Shown here one piece after another: positions 44,029 to 52,781 of a stretch of DNA of 64,000 bases. Source of the stretch: Arthrobacter globiformis NBRC 12137. Its GTDB lineage: Bacteria > Actinomycetota > Actinomycetes > Actinomycetales > Micrococcaceae. The DNA lies in NCBI RefSeq assembly GCF_000238915.1, contig NZ_BAEG01000064.1, forward strand, positions 59,911-123,910, given 5' to 3'. Made by a program: the position numbers and the translations under genes. The notes under the pieces are model-generated. The model was not told where the DNA came from and searched no databases. It saw nothing but the letters and a program-made list of their open reading frames with translations. How positions within the stretch are numbered: position 1 is the first letter of the stretch; every line of letters starts with the position of its first letter.

Positions 44029-44057
44029 TCTTTCCCGGTACCTTGCGCCCGGAAAGA
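44029..44057 (+). terminator. Hairpin after the MBL-fold gene
   Basis: TCTTTCCCGG (44029-44038) pairs with CCCGGAAAGA (44048-44057) except for one central mismatch; 9-nt loop, no T-tract. Begins 6 bp after the stop at 44023. Confidence 0.45.
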
Positions 44058-44108
44058 CAGGTAGTGACTACGCTACTGGCGCCCCCCAGGCGTCCCTAGT
44101 TTTAGGTC

Positions 44109-44372
44109 ATGAAGACAGGAATCGGTGCAGCCATCCGCCGCCTCATTGAGCAGCACATCGTGGCCGATGACCCATTGCCCGAGCGGTCCTGGCTGGACCA
44201 ACAGGACATGCCGCGTGTGCAGGAGTATTTCAGGTCAGTAGTACCGGGCTTGCCCGTGGAACCGCTGCCGCCGCTTAGCGGCCCACACGCTGGGCGCGGC
44301 AGGCATCCGCAGCGACTTCGCCGCCGGCTGCGTGGCCACAGTGCTGGCAGCCACCGCGGCGACGGAAACTAG
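44109..44372 (+). pseudogene. Small open frame, probably a frameshifted remnant
   Basis: From ATG 44109, the first 55 codons (MKTGIGAAIRRLIEQHIVAD, then PERSWLDQQDMPRVQEYFRS) look like protein. After about 44275 this frame turns into Arg/Gly-rich noise, while the next frame reads AAHTLGAAGIRSDFAAGCVA, then TVLAATAATET and a stop, which looks more natural. One base change near 44275 would join them. Unrecognised family; could also be two unrelated chance frames. Confidence 0.35.
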
Positions 44373-44384
44373 GACTCACGCCTA

Positions 44385-44723
44385 GATTGTGCCGTCTTGA
44401 GCATTCCTTGAGGAAACGCTGAGCTTTTCTTGATCTGCCGTACATAGCATCTTCCGCATGAGATCTCGCGCTGGCGGTCCTGGCAGCCACGACTGTGGTG
44501 GTGGTGCTGGCTCCCCGTAGATAAGGAACAAGGCGCCAAGCGCATAGGTTAATACTTGGCTGAAATTGCTAAAGGGCGTGTCCGGTTGGACAGCGCCCTA
44601 GACTGCTAAGTAGGCTGGCGATCGATCCAAAAAATGGGGGTCCATTCCCAGTCCCTTCGTCGCACGCTGAGTATCGTCGCTCTGGTGGGGTCGAAGGAGC
44701 TGCCGCTTACGGAGGTCTCAACC
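44385..44723. other. 339-bp region without a clear gene
   Basis: Contains one notable hairpin: GGGCGTGTCC (44574-44583), loop GGTT, and GGACAGCGCCC (44588-44598) with a single bulged base. It may terminate upstream transcription. No coding sequence I trust. Confidence 0.45.
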
Positions 44724-44879
44724 GTGGCTGTCACCGATTTTGTACTTGCGCTTTCCGTCCTGATGGGCAGTCTGCTGGTCCCGTTCGCCGGGCTTTACTG
44801 GATGCTCCGGCTCAAGCGTCGGGCCGTTGGGCCTGCCGCCATTCCCGTTTCTGAGGTTGCCCAAGGACGTGTGAATTAG
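44724..44879 (+). CDS. Single-helix membrane micro-protein
   Basis: 51 residues from GTG 44724, set by GGAGG 8 nt upstream. One membrane helix (FVLALSVLMGSLLVPFAGLY), then a basic stretch (LRLKRR) and a short tail. One base separates its stop from the next micro-gene. Family unknown; the position before the ParA-like ATPase suggests an envelope role. Confidence 0.5.
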   Translation: MAVTDFVLALSVLMGSLLVPFAGLYWMLRLKRRAVGPAAIPVSEVAQGRVN

Positions 44880-44880
44880 C

Positions 44881-45000
44881 GTGCCATACATCGACATTAA
44901 CCCGCACCGCAGCAGGCCCAAGTGGTGGGGCTACGTGGCTCTGGCCGTCCTCTTGGTGGCCACCATCGCCGTCGTGTCAGCAGCCCTGACGCACACCTAA
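44881..45000 (+). CDS. Membrane micro-protein, 39 residues
   Basis: GTG start one base after the previous stop. Sequence VPYIDINPHRSRPKWWGYVA followed by a hydrophobic helix (about residues 16-36) and ending LTHT. Polar, basic N-terminus and one helix suggest an inner-membrane peptide. Coupled to the preceding micro-gene; no known family. Confidence 0.5.
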   Translation: MPYIDINPHRSRPKWWGYVALAVLLVATIAVVSAALTHT

Positions 45001-45069
45001 CGGATGCCGCTCCGGGCGCCTGGAGGGCTGTTGGCAAGGGTGCTGACCGTTGGGGCAGTTGCGAGCACC

Positions 45070-45075
45070 TAGAAT
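45070..45075 (+). promoter_or_regulatory. Candidate -10 of the ParA-like ATPase gene
   Basis: TAGAAT, 67 bp before ATG 45143; no convincing -35. Confidence 0.4.
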
Positions 45076-45142
45076 GAATGCTTGAACCAAGCCAATCGAC
45101 CACCGCAGCGGGACGCCGCTGCGAGCCCCGGGGGACTGAACC

Positions 45143-46384
45143 ATGCCTGAACCAGCGGATAACCGATTAGCCGAGGCCGATACCGACACGGAGCAGCCCG
45201 AGCTCCGCCGCCGCTTCCGCCGTCGCAATGCCGACGGCTCCGACGCCTGGACAGGAACCTTTCCCGCCGTGACACCTGAGCCCACTGCACCGCCCCGTCC
45301 CCTCCGCAGCTCCTCATGGGCCGAAGCGGCCGCGGCCGCCGACGCGCTGTCCGACTCGCCGCCCGCCACGGCCGCCCCGCCGACGCCGGACCGCCAGCCT
45401 GCGGGCGCACCGTCGTCGCGTGTTCCGGAAAGCCTCCCGGAGCCTGAAGCGCCTACAGCGGACGCCGGTGCAATGCCGACGTCGTTTGTTCGCCAGCAGA
45501 AACCGCGACCGAAGAAGGGCTTTCGCGGCTTCCTGTACCGGGCCACCGGTGGCGCCTGGAACTTCGGCCCGAGCGCGCTGGAACGCGAAGAGGACGAGCT
45601 GGCGCGCCGGATCTCGCGCCAGCTGCAGGGCAGCTTCAACACCGCCGTGCTCAGCCTCAAGGGCGGCATCGGCAAGACCTCCACCACCGTGGGCGTGGGG
45701 CTCACCCTGGCCGAGTTCCGCGGCGACCCGCCCTGCGCCATCGACGCGAACCCGGACTCCGGCGACCTCGTGGAGCGCGCACTCGGAGAGGGCATCTACC
45801 AGAAGGCCATGCCGCGGACCATCACGGACCTCCTCAAAAACATCGACTCTGTCAACTCGCTGACCGAGCTGTCCCGCTACATGCACCACTCCGGCCGGCT
45901 GCACCTCATCGCCGGCGAGCAGGACCCCGAAGTGTCCGACTCGCTTACGGCTGAGGAATACTTGCGGATCCGCAAGCTCATCTCCAGCTACTACTCTGTG
46001 GCCCTGACCGACTGCGGCACCGGCGTGACGCACAACGCGATGAGCGGTATCCTGCAGTCGGCGGACAACCTAATCATCGCCGCCGGCTATGCCGTGAGCG
46101 GCGCCAAGCGTGCCCGTAGCACGCTCCAGTGGCTTTCCGGCCACGGCTACGAGGAACTTGCCCGCAACGCGATCGTGGTGATCACTGACAAGGACGAGGT
46201 CTCCAACCGCGTGGACAAGGATGCGATCGAGGAGCACCTAGCCGGCATGTGCCGGGAGCTTATCGCCGTGCCGCACGACAGGGGCGTGGCAGACGGCGAT
46301 CTTGTCACGCTGGACCACTTGAAGCCGGAGACGCGGCGCGCGTACAAGGAAATTGCCGCGGCGATCGTGGACGGGTACCGTTAG
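45143..46384 (+). CDS. MinD/ParA-like ATPase with long disordered N-terminus
   Basis: 413 residues. Residues 1-130 are Pro/Ala/Glu-rich and probably disordered. The ATPase domain starts near residue 155: NTAVLSLKGGIGKTSTTVGV (deviant Walker A with the signature Lys), CAIDANPDSGDL, and a C-terminal DKDEVSNRVDKDAIEEHL. This architecture matches actinobacterial ParA-like proteins, including the EspI group linked to type VII secretion. No ESX genes lie in the window, so the partner is unknown. No ParB or parS-like site is seen. Confidence 0.82.
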   Translation: MPEPADNRLAEADTDTEQPELRRRFRRRNADGSDAWTGTFPAVTPEPTAPPRPLRSSSWAEAAAAADALSDSPPATAAPPTPDRQPAGAPSSRVPESLPEPEAPTADAGAMPTSFVRQQKPRPKKGFRGFLYRATGGAWNFGPSALEREEDELARRISRQLQGSFNTAVLSLKGGIGKTSTTVGVGLTLAEFRGDPPCAIDANPDSGDLVERALGEGIYQKAMPRTITDLLKNIDSVNSLTELSRYMHHSGRLHLIAGEQDPEVSDSLTAEEYLRIRKLISSYYSVALTDCGTGVTHNAMSGILQSADNLIIAAGYAVSGAKRARSTLQWLSGHGYEELARNAIVVITDKDEVSNRVDKDAIEEHLAGMCRELIAVPHDRGVADGDLVTLDHLKPETRRAYKEIAAAIVDGYR

Positions 46385-46538
46385 CGGGTTCGCATCACGG
46401 GGCGGCATGGCATGACCACATCGGCAATCTAGGCGTTATACGAAGCCATGCGGCGGAATAACCGGTCCCGTGGCCCCCTTCGCTGACCGTAGAATTGTCT
46501 ATGACAGTCTGACTTCGATGGGGGATGTGAGCCGGCGA

Positions 46539-47297
46539 ATGCGGCATGGAACGAAGCTGAAGATGCTGGAGCTGATTTTAATCGGGATTGCAGCCGCGTG
46601 TGTTGCGGGATTCGCGCTGATGGGGCCAGTTTCTCCGCCTCCCGTGTCTGATAAGGTCGCGAACTATACTCCTCCGGCCCCGACGCAAGAGCCGCCGGCC
46701 CCGAAAGTCGTGGTATTCGGTGACTCTTTCGGGCAAGGGGCGGGTGCCTCTGACCGAACCATGGGTTGGATTGGTCGGCTCCAAAGGAACCAGGGATGGA
46801 ATTTGACCAATCTCTCCCGCGGCGGAACGGGCTATAAGTCCAATGTCATGAAGCTAGCTGCGGCTCAGGAGTCGTGTCGGCTCGATCGGTGCCTCAACTA
46901 TGTAGAGACTATCCCGGAAGCCAGGACCGTGGGCCCAGACGTAGTTCTTGTAACGGGAGGCCGCAATGACGCCAAGGTTGGGCCAGAAACGGAAACAGCC
47001 GCCATCGAGCGATTCTTCGAGACGCTGAGGAAGACTTTCCCCAGGGCGAAGATTATTGCTACGAACCCGCTTTGGGACAGCCGCCCTCGCCCTGATTCGA
47101 TCGATAGAATGGCAGCAACGATCCGCGAAGCAGCGCAGGCTGCTGGCGGAACGTACGTCGACATTGGACAGCCGCTTGCCAGTCACCCTGAACTTATCGG
47201 TCCTGATGGCATCCATCCGACGGACGCCGGCCACGACGTAATCTTCGTCGCGATGCTCGAAAAGATGAAGTCTGCTGGCATAGCAGCGGCCCGGTAA
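46539..47297 (+). CDS. Exported SGNH/GDSL hydrolase
   Basis: 252 residues from ATG 46539; ATG 46518 and GTG 46527 are in-frame alternatives, but MRHGTKLKMLELILIGIAAA makes a good signal anchor and GGGGGAT lies about 14 nt upstream. A Pro-rich stretch, then SGNH blocks: VVVFGDSFGQGAG (Ser), SRGGTGYKSN (Gly), VTGGRNDA (Asn) and GIHPTDAGHDV (Asp/His). Likely an esterase acting on acylated surface glycans. A -10-like TAGAAT lies at 46490. Confidence 0.8.
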   Translation: MRHGTKLKMLELILIGIAAACVAGFALMGPVSPPPVSDKVANYTPPAPTQEPPAPKVVVFGDSFGQGAGASDRTMGWIGRLQRNQGWNLTNLSRGGTGYKSNVMKLAAAQESCRLDRCLNYVETIPEARTVGPDVVLVTGGRNDAKVGPETETAAIERFFETLRKTFPRAKIIATNPLWDSRPRPDSIDRMAATIREAAQAAGGTYVDIGQPLASHPELIGPDGIHPTDAGHDVIFVAMLEKMKSAGIAAAR

Positions 47298-47300
47298 ACG

Positions 47301-47306
47301 TAAACT
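47301..47306 (+). promoter_or_regulatory. -10 element of a leaderless transcript
   Basis: TAAACT, then 7 nt, then ATG 47314; no ribosome site. Confidence 0.5.
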
Positions 47307-47313
47307 GATTCGC

Positions 47314-47937
47314 ATGACTACTGGGGGATTGGTCGCCGTTGGCGACAGCGTCATCAACGGACATGGTGACAGCATGGCGGGCGTTCCCGCCTTGGGATGG
47401 CCCCAATGGCTAGCTGACGCCCTGGACCTTTCATACACCCGCTACGGGCGTGGCGGCGCTACATCTTCCGCCATCGTCGAGCAACTGATACCGCTGGTAC
47501 GTAAGCGCTATGCGGTCGGGGTCTTCAACATGGGGACCAATGACGCTATCGGACAGTGGGATGCAGGCCGGTTCGAAAGCAACTTCCGTCAAGCCGCCAG
47601 GACTCTAACCGCCGCCTGCGATCAGGTAGTAGCCTTGACGGTTCCTGTCTCTCAAGAGGCAACAGACATCGTGCACCGCGTCTCAAGCGAGTGCGGAATC
47701 ATTGTCGTCGACGCCGATGTCCGCGGCGCACGATTACTGAAGCCAGACGGTGTCCATCCGACCGCACTAGGCCATTTGGCAATCGCCGACCGTGCGGCCA
47801 GCGCGCTGGGTGCGCCGCGACCGTCCGCAATGGCTCGGAATGATGGTAAGGGACGAGTGGGCGTCAGGTACTCTGTCGAGTACGCCCTCGGCCGCCTCGT
47901 TCAGGCGCTGCGACAGGTAGCCCGCCGGATCCGTTAG
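47314..47937 (+). CDS. SGNH/GDSL hydrolase, no export signal
   Basis: 207 residues. SGNH blocks: LVAVGDSVINGHGDSM (Ser), RGGATSSAIV (Gly), VFNMGTNDAIG (Asn) and GVHPTALGHLAI (Asp/His). No signal peptide, so unlike its upstream neighbour it is probably cytoplasmic or moved by another route. The C-terminus is basic. Leaderless start. Tandem position with the exported hydrolase suggests related substrates. Confidence 0.82.
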   Translation: MTTGGLVAVGDSVINGHGDSMAGVPALGWPQWLADALDLSYTRYGRGGATSSAIVEQLIPLVRKRYAVGVFNMGTNDAIGQWDAGRFESNFRQAARTLTAACDQVVALTVPVSQEATDIVHRVSSECGIIVVDADVRGARLLKPDGVHPTALGHLAIADRAASALGAPRPSAMARNDGKGRVGVRYSVEYALGRLVQALRQVARRIR

Positions 47938-48026
47938 CGAACCATGCGAGACGGGCGCACGTCATGATCTCGGCACATGCTTCTAAGCGATAATGGTTGT
48001 CGCTGAAAACCAAGTATGAGGGATAA

Positions 48027-49445
48027 GTGGATATAATATCGCGCTGGGCAGGCCAACGGCTTCTCTTCGTCGCTCTAGTCGCAGTAGCCGTTGTTGCCTT
48101 CCCTGTCGGCACTGTCGGAGTTATTGGCCTTGTCGTGCTTCTTGTGGTTGGGTCGCGAAAGCCCAAGCTGCTTTCCCCTCTTGTTGCTTTAGCCGGCATG
48201 TTCTTCATTCGCCCCAACGTCTGGGGCGAGGAATATTCGAACGTGGGCCTGATGCTCTTCCTTCTGGCAACTGGAATCGCATTCATCCAAGACCGGGGCC
48301 AATTTCTCTACGCCGAACGTGAGTACCGGCCGGTCAGAAGCCCATTATTTTGGGTGAGCCTGGCTTATCTCTGGCTGCTGCTGCGTGCCAGCTATCATGG
48401 GCTCGATACCGTTGGTCAAAGTATGAGTGGCTATGTGGCAACGGCGGCCTGCGTGCTGGCCGTGGTCGTGATTGTCGGAGACAAGGCGCGCCGAGGATAC
48501 CTGGTAAAGGGCTTCGTCGCGGTCGTTTTCGCTGTCTCGTTGTCCTATGTCTGCACCGTCGGGCTGTGGGCTGTTATGGGTATTGGAACTGGCTCGGTTG
48601 GGACGATGATCATCGGGGCGTGGCCGACGCCACAGCCAATCTATTTCCCCTTCACGACCACGGTATCTACTCAGCCGATCCTGGGCTTTGTCGTGCCACG
48701 TTTTGTCGGGTTCGGACGCGAGCCCGGCTGGATGGCCATGTACGGGTGCGTAGCCTACTTCCTGCTCCCGTTAATCGGGTGGCGCAGCAAGATCGTCAAA
48801 CTGGGTATCCTTGCTGGAGTACTCGGGACGGTATCAACTGCAGGGTTCGGTGTGCTGGCTTTCTGTCTCGCCGTAGACTTCACCGTCAACGGGCGATCTC
48901 GGACCTCGTTCGAAGGTGCCATGCGCATTTGCTTCGGCCTAGCCATGATCGCCTTCGCTATTTGGGCAGCTGTCTATGCTCCCGTCTTGGGATTCGGGGC
49001 TAAGGGCGAGCAGAACGGAATCTCCCTCTCCGAGCGTTCCATTGCCACCGATATGGGCTTTTGGGCCCTCCAGAATGATCCTTTCTCAGGTGGGCTAGCG
49101 GCAGACAAAGTCGGTGCTGTCAACCTCGTAGCGGCCATTGCGGCGTATGGACTCCCATTTTCAGTCTTGATGGGGCTGAGCACTATCGCTCCGCTGCGCC
49201 GCCACCCTCACGGCCGGCGATTGCTCCCAGTTCTGGCGGCCCTCGCACTCACGCTTCTCACGTCTCAGCCCGCTCTCGATTCTGCATGGGTATTCGCCCT
49301 TGCAGCGCTGGGTACGGCAGCGGCCCTAGATCCAGCCGAGATCCCGCAGAAGGAACCCCTGTTGGCCGCCAAGAAGTCGAATGTGCCTGACCACTACAAG
49401 CGACTGGCGGAGCAGCGAGCTAGAGCTGCTGCCACCAACTGCTAG
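48027..49445 (+). CDS. Wzy/O-antigen-ligase-type membrane protein
   Basis: 472 residues from GTG 48027 after GAGGGATAA. About eleven predicted membrane helices with a large external loop; the segment VPRFVGFGREPGWMAMYGCV and the conserved loop after it resemble the Wzy_C/ligase pattern. Such enzymes polymerise or transfer lipid-linked repeat units outside the membrane. The locus at 26-38 kb has a flippase and a Wzc-type protein but no polymerase I can see, so this one could serve it. C-terminal basic tail (YKRLAEQRARAAATNC). Confidence 0.75.
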   Translation: MDIISRWAGQRLLFVALVAVAVVAFPVGTVGVIGLVVLLVVGSRKPKLLSPLVALAGMFFIRPNVWGEEYSNVGLMLFLLATGIAFIQDRGQFLYAEREYRPVRSPLFWVSLAYLWLLLRASYHGLDTVGQSMSGYVATAACVLAVVVIVGDKARRGYLVKGFVAVVFAVSLSYVCTVGLWAVMGIGTGSVGTMIIGAWPTPQPIYFPFTTTVSTQPILGFVVPRFVGFGREPGWMAMYGCVAYFLLPLIGWRSKIVKLGILAGVLGTVSTAGFGVLAFCLAVDFTVNGRSRTSFEGAMRICFGLAMIAFAIWAAVYAPVLGFGAKGEQNGISLSERSIATDMGFWALQNDPFSGGLAADKVGAVNLVAAIAAYGLPFSVLMGLSTIAPLRRHPHGRRLLPVLAALALTLLTSQPALDSAWVFALAALGTAAALDPAEIPQKEPLLAAKKSNVPDHYKRLAEQRARAAATNC

Positions 49446-49479
49446 GCGTGCTGACCAGGTCTTACCAGCCACTTAAAGG

Positions 49480-51015
49480 CTAAATGCGGATCGGGGTGGC
49501 GACACGATTGTTGGTTCCCCCGTCGCGCACAGCAAGCGCGTCCCCAACACCGGTGCCAAGCTGGCGGATTGTCGTCATCTCGTCGATGCGGCAATAGCTG
49601 GCAAGACCACTCAGCAAGGCTCCAACGGTGTCTTTAGTGGCCTGACCGCAGTCGCGTGCCATATTGGGGCCGATACGGCTGGCTTTGATGGAACCTGCCT
49701 GCCCAGAAAATTCGTACACTCCGCCCGGCGTTGAGGTGTCTCTGGTGGCGAACGCCCTCGTTGCAGTGTTGCCGTAGACGTTGATCGCCTCGTACAGGTG
49801 TGCGGCTAGGCGCATTTGGACACTCACTGCGGCCCGTCCGATGTCCTCGAACTGGTTGCTGTGGATGAGAATGTCACTGCCTCCATCTTCCAAGTGGATG
49901 CCGTCAAGAGCGGTGTTGGTGACCTTGATGTGTGAGATGACGCCGCGCTTGGCGGGCCCTGCTATTCCGATACCCAGACCGTTGCGCGATGTGGACAAGG
50001 CGTAGTTGCAAATGGTTCCATGGCTGAAGTTGAACTTTTGGAGCGAGCCGGTGGGTACGTTGATCTCCAGCCCGTCACCTGTCACACCTTGCCCATCGAT
50101 GAGGAACCGGCTGATGTTCAGCCCGTTGATAATCGAGCTTGGATCCGTGATGATGCCATACTTTGCGCCTCTGGACTGGTAATCCGTGATCTCAGAATCG
50201 ACGGATGAACCCGCTAGATAAACGCCACCTTCCGCGAAGCCGTTGACCTTGACATTAACGACCCGCGCCCCCGTGCTGTTGATGAGCCGGATCGGGTACG
50301 TAGTCTTCGTCGTGTTGGTCACGTCGATGCTGAGGTCGCGGACTGTCTGCCCGTACTGGGCAAGCTTGATGAGGTTGGAACCCAGTCCCGCCGAATTGGA
50401 GAACACCAAAGTGGTCAGTTCTGGACCGGCACCACGGATAGTTTGTCCAGCCAAGTATTCGATGCCGCCTTGGTCCAGCAGGTACCGGCCAGGCGGGAAG
50501 AAGATTTCACCGCCCGTTCCCACTGCGGTCTTCGCGTTGTTCAAGGCTACCCATGATGATGCAACACCCGTATTGTCTGCGTCGTAACCATGCGCCCGCA
50601 TATCAATCTGCTTGGGTCCGCGCATATGGAAGGCCACACCGGTCACACGGTCCCGGTAATCCTTTTGTCCAAGGATGCCATTCGTAATCCCTAGCTGGTC
50701 TGTGCTGCGGTTCACGACATCTGTCTTCGGAGAATAGGTAGCCGATAGGTCAGGAAGCAGAGCTGGTGGGAGCTTTGCTGCCGTGTCCAGCGTTGCCACC
50801 CCTAGTGGGGCGCCCTTTTCGGACGCGGGAATGTATGTGGTGGAAGCAGCATTGTCACTCGTAGCGGCTTCGGCACTCGTAGCGGCGATAGCGGAAATTG
50901 CCGAAGCACCAGTAAATGCTGTTATGAGGCTTCCAACTCTGAGGAGCCCTCGGCGCTTAACTGCGCTGTCGCTCCGGGACGCCGAACGATCCTCTTTACT
51001 AATCTCGCTAGCCAT
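49480..51015 (-). CDS. Exported right-handed beta-helix (pectate-lyase-like) protein
   Basis: 511 residues. Twin-arginine-like signal: KRRGLLRVGSLITAFTGASA, cleavage after ATSAEAA. Then a parallel beta-helix: IFFPPGRYLLDQGGIEYLAG, INSTGARVVNVKVNGFAEGG, LDGIHLEDGGSDILIHSNQF. Found in polysaccharide lyases and tailspike-like depolymerases; catalytic residues cannot be named. Convergent with the Wzy-type gene, divergent from the acyltransferase, so it likely trims or binds the surface glycan. Confidence 0.78.
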   Translation of the reverse strand: MASEISKEDRSASRSDSAVKRRGLLRVGSLITAFTGASAISAIAATSAEAATSDNAASTTYIPASEKGAPLGVATLDTAAKLPPALLPDLSATYSPKTDVVNRSTDQLGITNGILGQKDYRDRVTGVAFHMRGPKQIDMRAHGYDADNTGVASSWVALNNAKTAVGTGGEIFFPPGRYLLDQGGIEYLAGQTIRGAGPELTTLVFSNSAGLGSNLIKLAQYGQTVRDLSIDVTNTTKTTYPIRLINSTGARVVNVKVNGFAEGGVYLAGSSVDSEITDYQSRGAKYGIITDPSSIINGLNISRFLIDGQGVTGDGLEINVPTGSLQKFNFSHGTICNYALSTSRNGLGIGIAGPAKRGVISHIKVTNTALDGIHLEDGGSDILIHSNQFEDIGRAAVSVQMRLAAHLYEAINVYGNTATRAFATRDTSTPGGVYEFSGQAGSIKASRIGPNMARDCGQATKDTVGALLSGLASYCRIDEMTTIRQLGTGVGDALAVRDGGTNNRVATPIRI

Positions 51016-51344
51016 AAGTAGAAGGTATTTCCTCGGGAGTTTGCTGGACCACCGTGGAAGATACGTGATTTCTCGACAACGAGCACCCGCGTGGAACAGG
51101 TAGTTACTCAGTTAGGTCAGAGTCCTGCCAGGGGATGCAAACGCTAGATTGAGGAAAATCGTGTCTTGATCTCCTTCGCGAGCTGCTCTGCACAGGGAAG
51201 TGCGCCATACCCCAGCGTTCTAGGTACTGGCCAGATGCGTACTCCTTATGTCCCAAGGCCAGGTGCGCCGTTACCCTTTTGTGATAATGCACCTTGTCGT
51301 GGGTAGACTAGACGGTTCATTGCCGTCACCCAAGGAGGAGAACC
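51016..51344. other. 329-bp divergent intergenic region
   Basis: Separates the beta-helix gene (-) and the acyltransferase (+) and should hold both promoters. I find no clear -35/-10 pair or operator. AAGGAGGAG at 51332-51340 is the ribosome site of the acyltransferase. Confidence 0.5.
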
Positions 51345-52481
51345 ATTTCACGCGCCCGGCTGGATTCACTGACAGGACTGCGGTTCATCGCCGCCATACT
51401 CGTGGTTTTGTACCACGCGGCAGTGACCCTGGTGCCCGAGATGTACCCGCTCGTGTCCATGGGGCAGACCGGCGTGACCTTCTTCTTCCTGCTGTCCGGG
51501 TTCGTGCTCGCGTGGTCGATGAACCCAAAGACGACCAAGCGCCAGTTCTACTGGCGCCGGTTCGCCCGGATCTGGCCGCTGCACGCGCTCACGGCGCTGG
51601 CCGCCGTCGTCCTTGTTTTCGCAACGCAGGGGGACCAGTCAGTTCCCCAACTCCTTGCCTCCCTGCTCCTCGTTCAGGGCTGGCTCGGCGACCAGCACTG
51701 GGTTTACGCCTACAACGGGGTGTCGTGGTCGCTCTCGTGCGAAGCGTTCTTCTACGCGGTGTTCCCGTTCCTGGCGGTACGGCTTGCACGTCTCGAACCG
51801 GGGAAGCTCTTCCGCGTCGGCGCCACGGTCTTCGTTGCCGCTGTGTCCTTCATTGCCGTCCTGCTCGCGCTCGGCCCCGGCTTCGACTGGGGAGCCCTGT
51901 TCTATACGTTCCCCGCCTTCCGGATAGCTGAGTTTATTGTGGGTGTGTGCCTGGCCATCGCCATGCGGAAAGGCTGGAAGCCCAGGTTCGGCATCGGTGT
52001 CGGAGTGGCCGCGGCCATCGGTTCGTTCCTTATCCTCGAGATCGTCGACGGCATCGCACCCTGGCACACCGCCGGGCCGCTGGCGGGCGCGCTCTGCATT
52101 CCCGGCTACGCCCTGCTGATTGCTGCCTATGCGGACCGGGACCGCTGCGGAGGCCGCCCCACGTTCGCCAGCTCGCCTGCCATGGTGAAGCTGGGTGAAT
52201 GGTCGTTCGCCCTCTACCTGGTCCACGAACTCGTGCTGCGCACAGCCCTGGAACTTGGACCGGAGAGCCTTGCCGAGCGGGCCGCGTTCGCCGTCGTCGG
52301 AATTGCCATCTCCATCCCGCTTGCCGGCGCCGCCTACACCTTCTTTGAGCGTCCCCTTGAGGCCCGGCTTAGGAACCGGGCCTCGAGCCGCGGCCCCGTG
52401 GCGGAACCGGCCGAGAAGACAGGCTCCTTCGCTGAGCCGGCGCCTGAGCGGACACTTACCGAGGCATCTGCACGAGGGTGA
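51345..52481 (+). CDS. OafA-type acyltransferase with probable ATT start codon
   Basis: 378 residues if begun at ATT 51345, which follows AAGGAGGAG at ideal spacing. Upstream there is a TAG stop in frame (51309) and no ATG, GTG or TTG between it and 51345. The first GTG downstream (51402) would cut the first membrane helix, which contains LTGLRFIAAILVVLYH with the motif His. Other signatures: FFFLLSGFVLAWSM, WSLSCEAFFYAVFP and FALYLVHELVLR. About ten membrane helices; O-acylates a surface glycan. The C-terminus (about 370 onward) is charged. Confidence 0.8.
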   Translation: MSRARLDSLTGLRFIAAILVVLYHAAVTLVPEMYPLVSMGQTGVTFFFLLSGFVLAWSMNPKTTKRQFYWRRFARIWPLHALTALAAVVLVFATQGDQSVPQLLASLLLVQGWLGDQHWVYAYNGVSWSLSCEAFFYAVFPFLAVRLARLEPGKLFRVGATVFVAAVSFIAVLLALGPGFDWGALFYTFPAFRIAEFIVGVCLAIAMRKGWKPRFGIGVGVAAAIGSFLILEIVDGIAPWHTAGPLAGALCIPGYALLIAAYADRDRCGGRPTFASSPAMVKLGEWSFALYLVHELVLRTALELGPESLAERAAFAVVGIAISIPLAGAAYTFFERPLEARLRNRASSRGPVAEPAEKTGSFAEPAPERTLTEASARG

Positions 52482-52781
52482 CCGTTCCTCCCAGCGTGTT
52501 ACCGCATTGGATGTACGCCCCCGTCCTGAAGTTTCAAAGGCGCTCGGGCTTCACATGAATCCGACGGACGGGGTCCCGACCATGTCGGGCCCTGCGGAGC
52601 CAGACCTGAGCTGCCCTTTCGGCGGACGTGACGATGCTTTCTTGATTCACCCTTGACCCAACTTTGCAAACCTCTTGAGGGAACCCTGAGGGTGGATGGC
52701 TAGGCTCTGGGAGGCCCCGATAAATCATCAGTTCCCGCCTTCGGCCCATAGGGGACCGGCCGAAACTACGAAGGAGCGTAA
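52482..52781. other. 300-bp upstream region of the PqqD/HPrK-like cluster
   Basis: No credible gene. TTGACC near 52652 could be a -35 but no matching -10 is convincing. AAGGAG at 52771-52776 is the ribosome site for TTG 52782. Confidence 0.4.
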
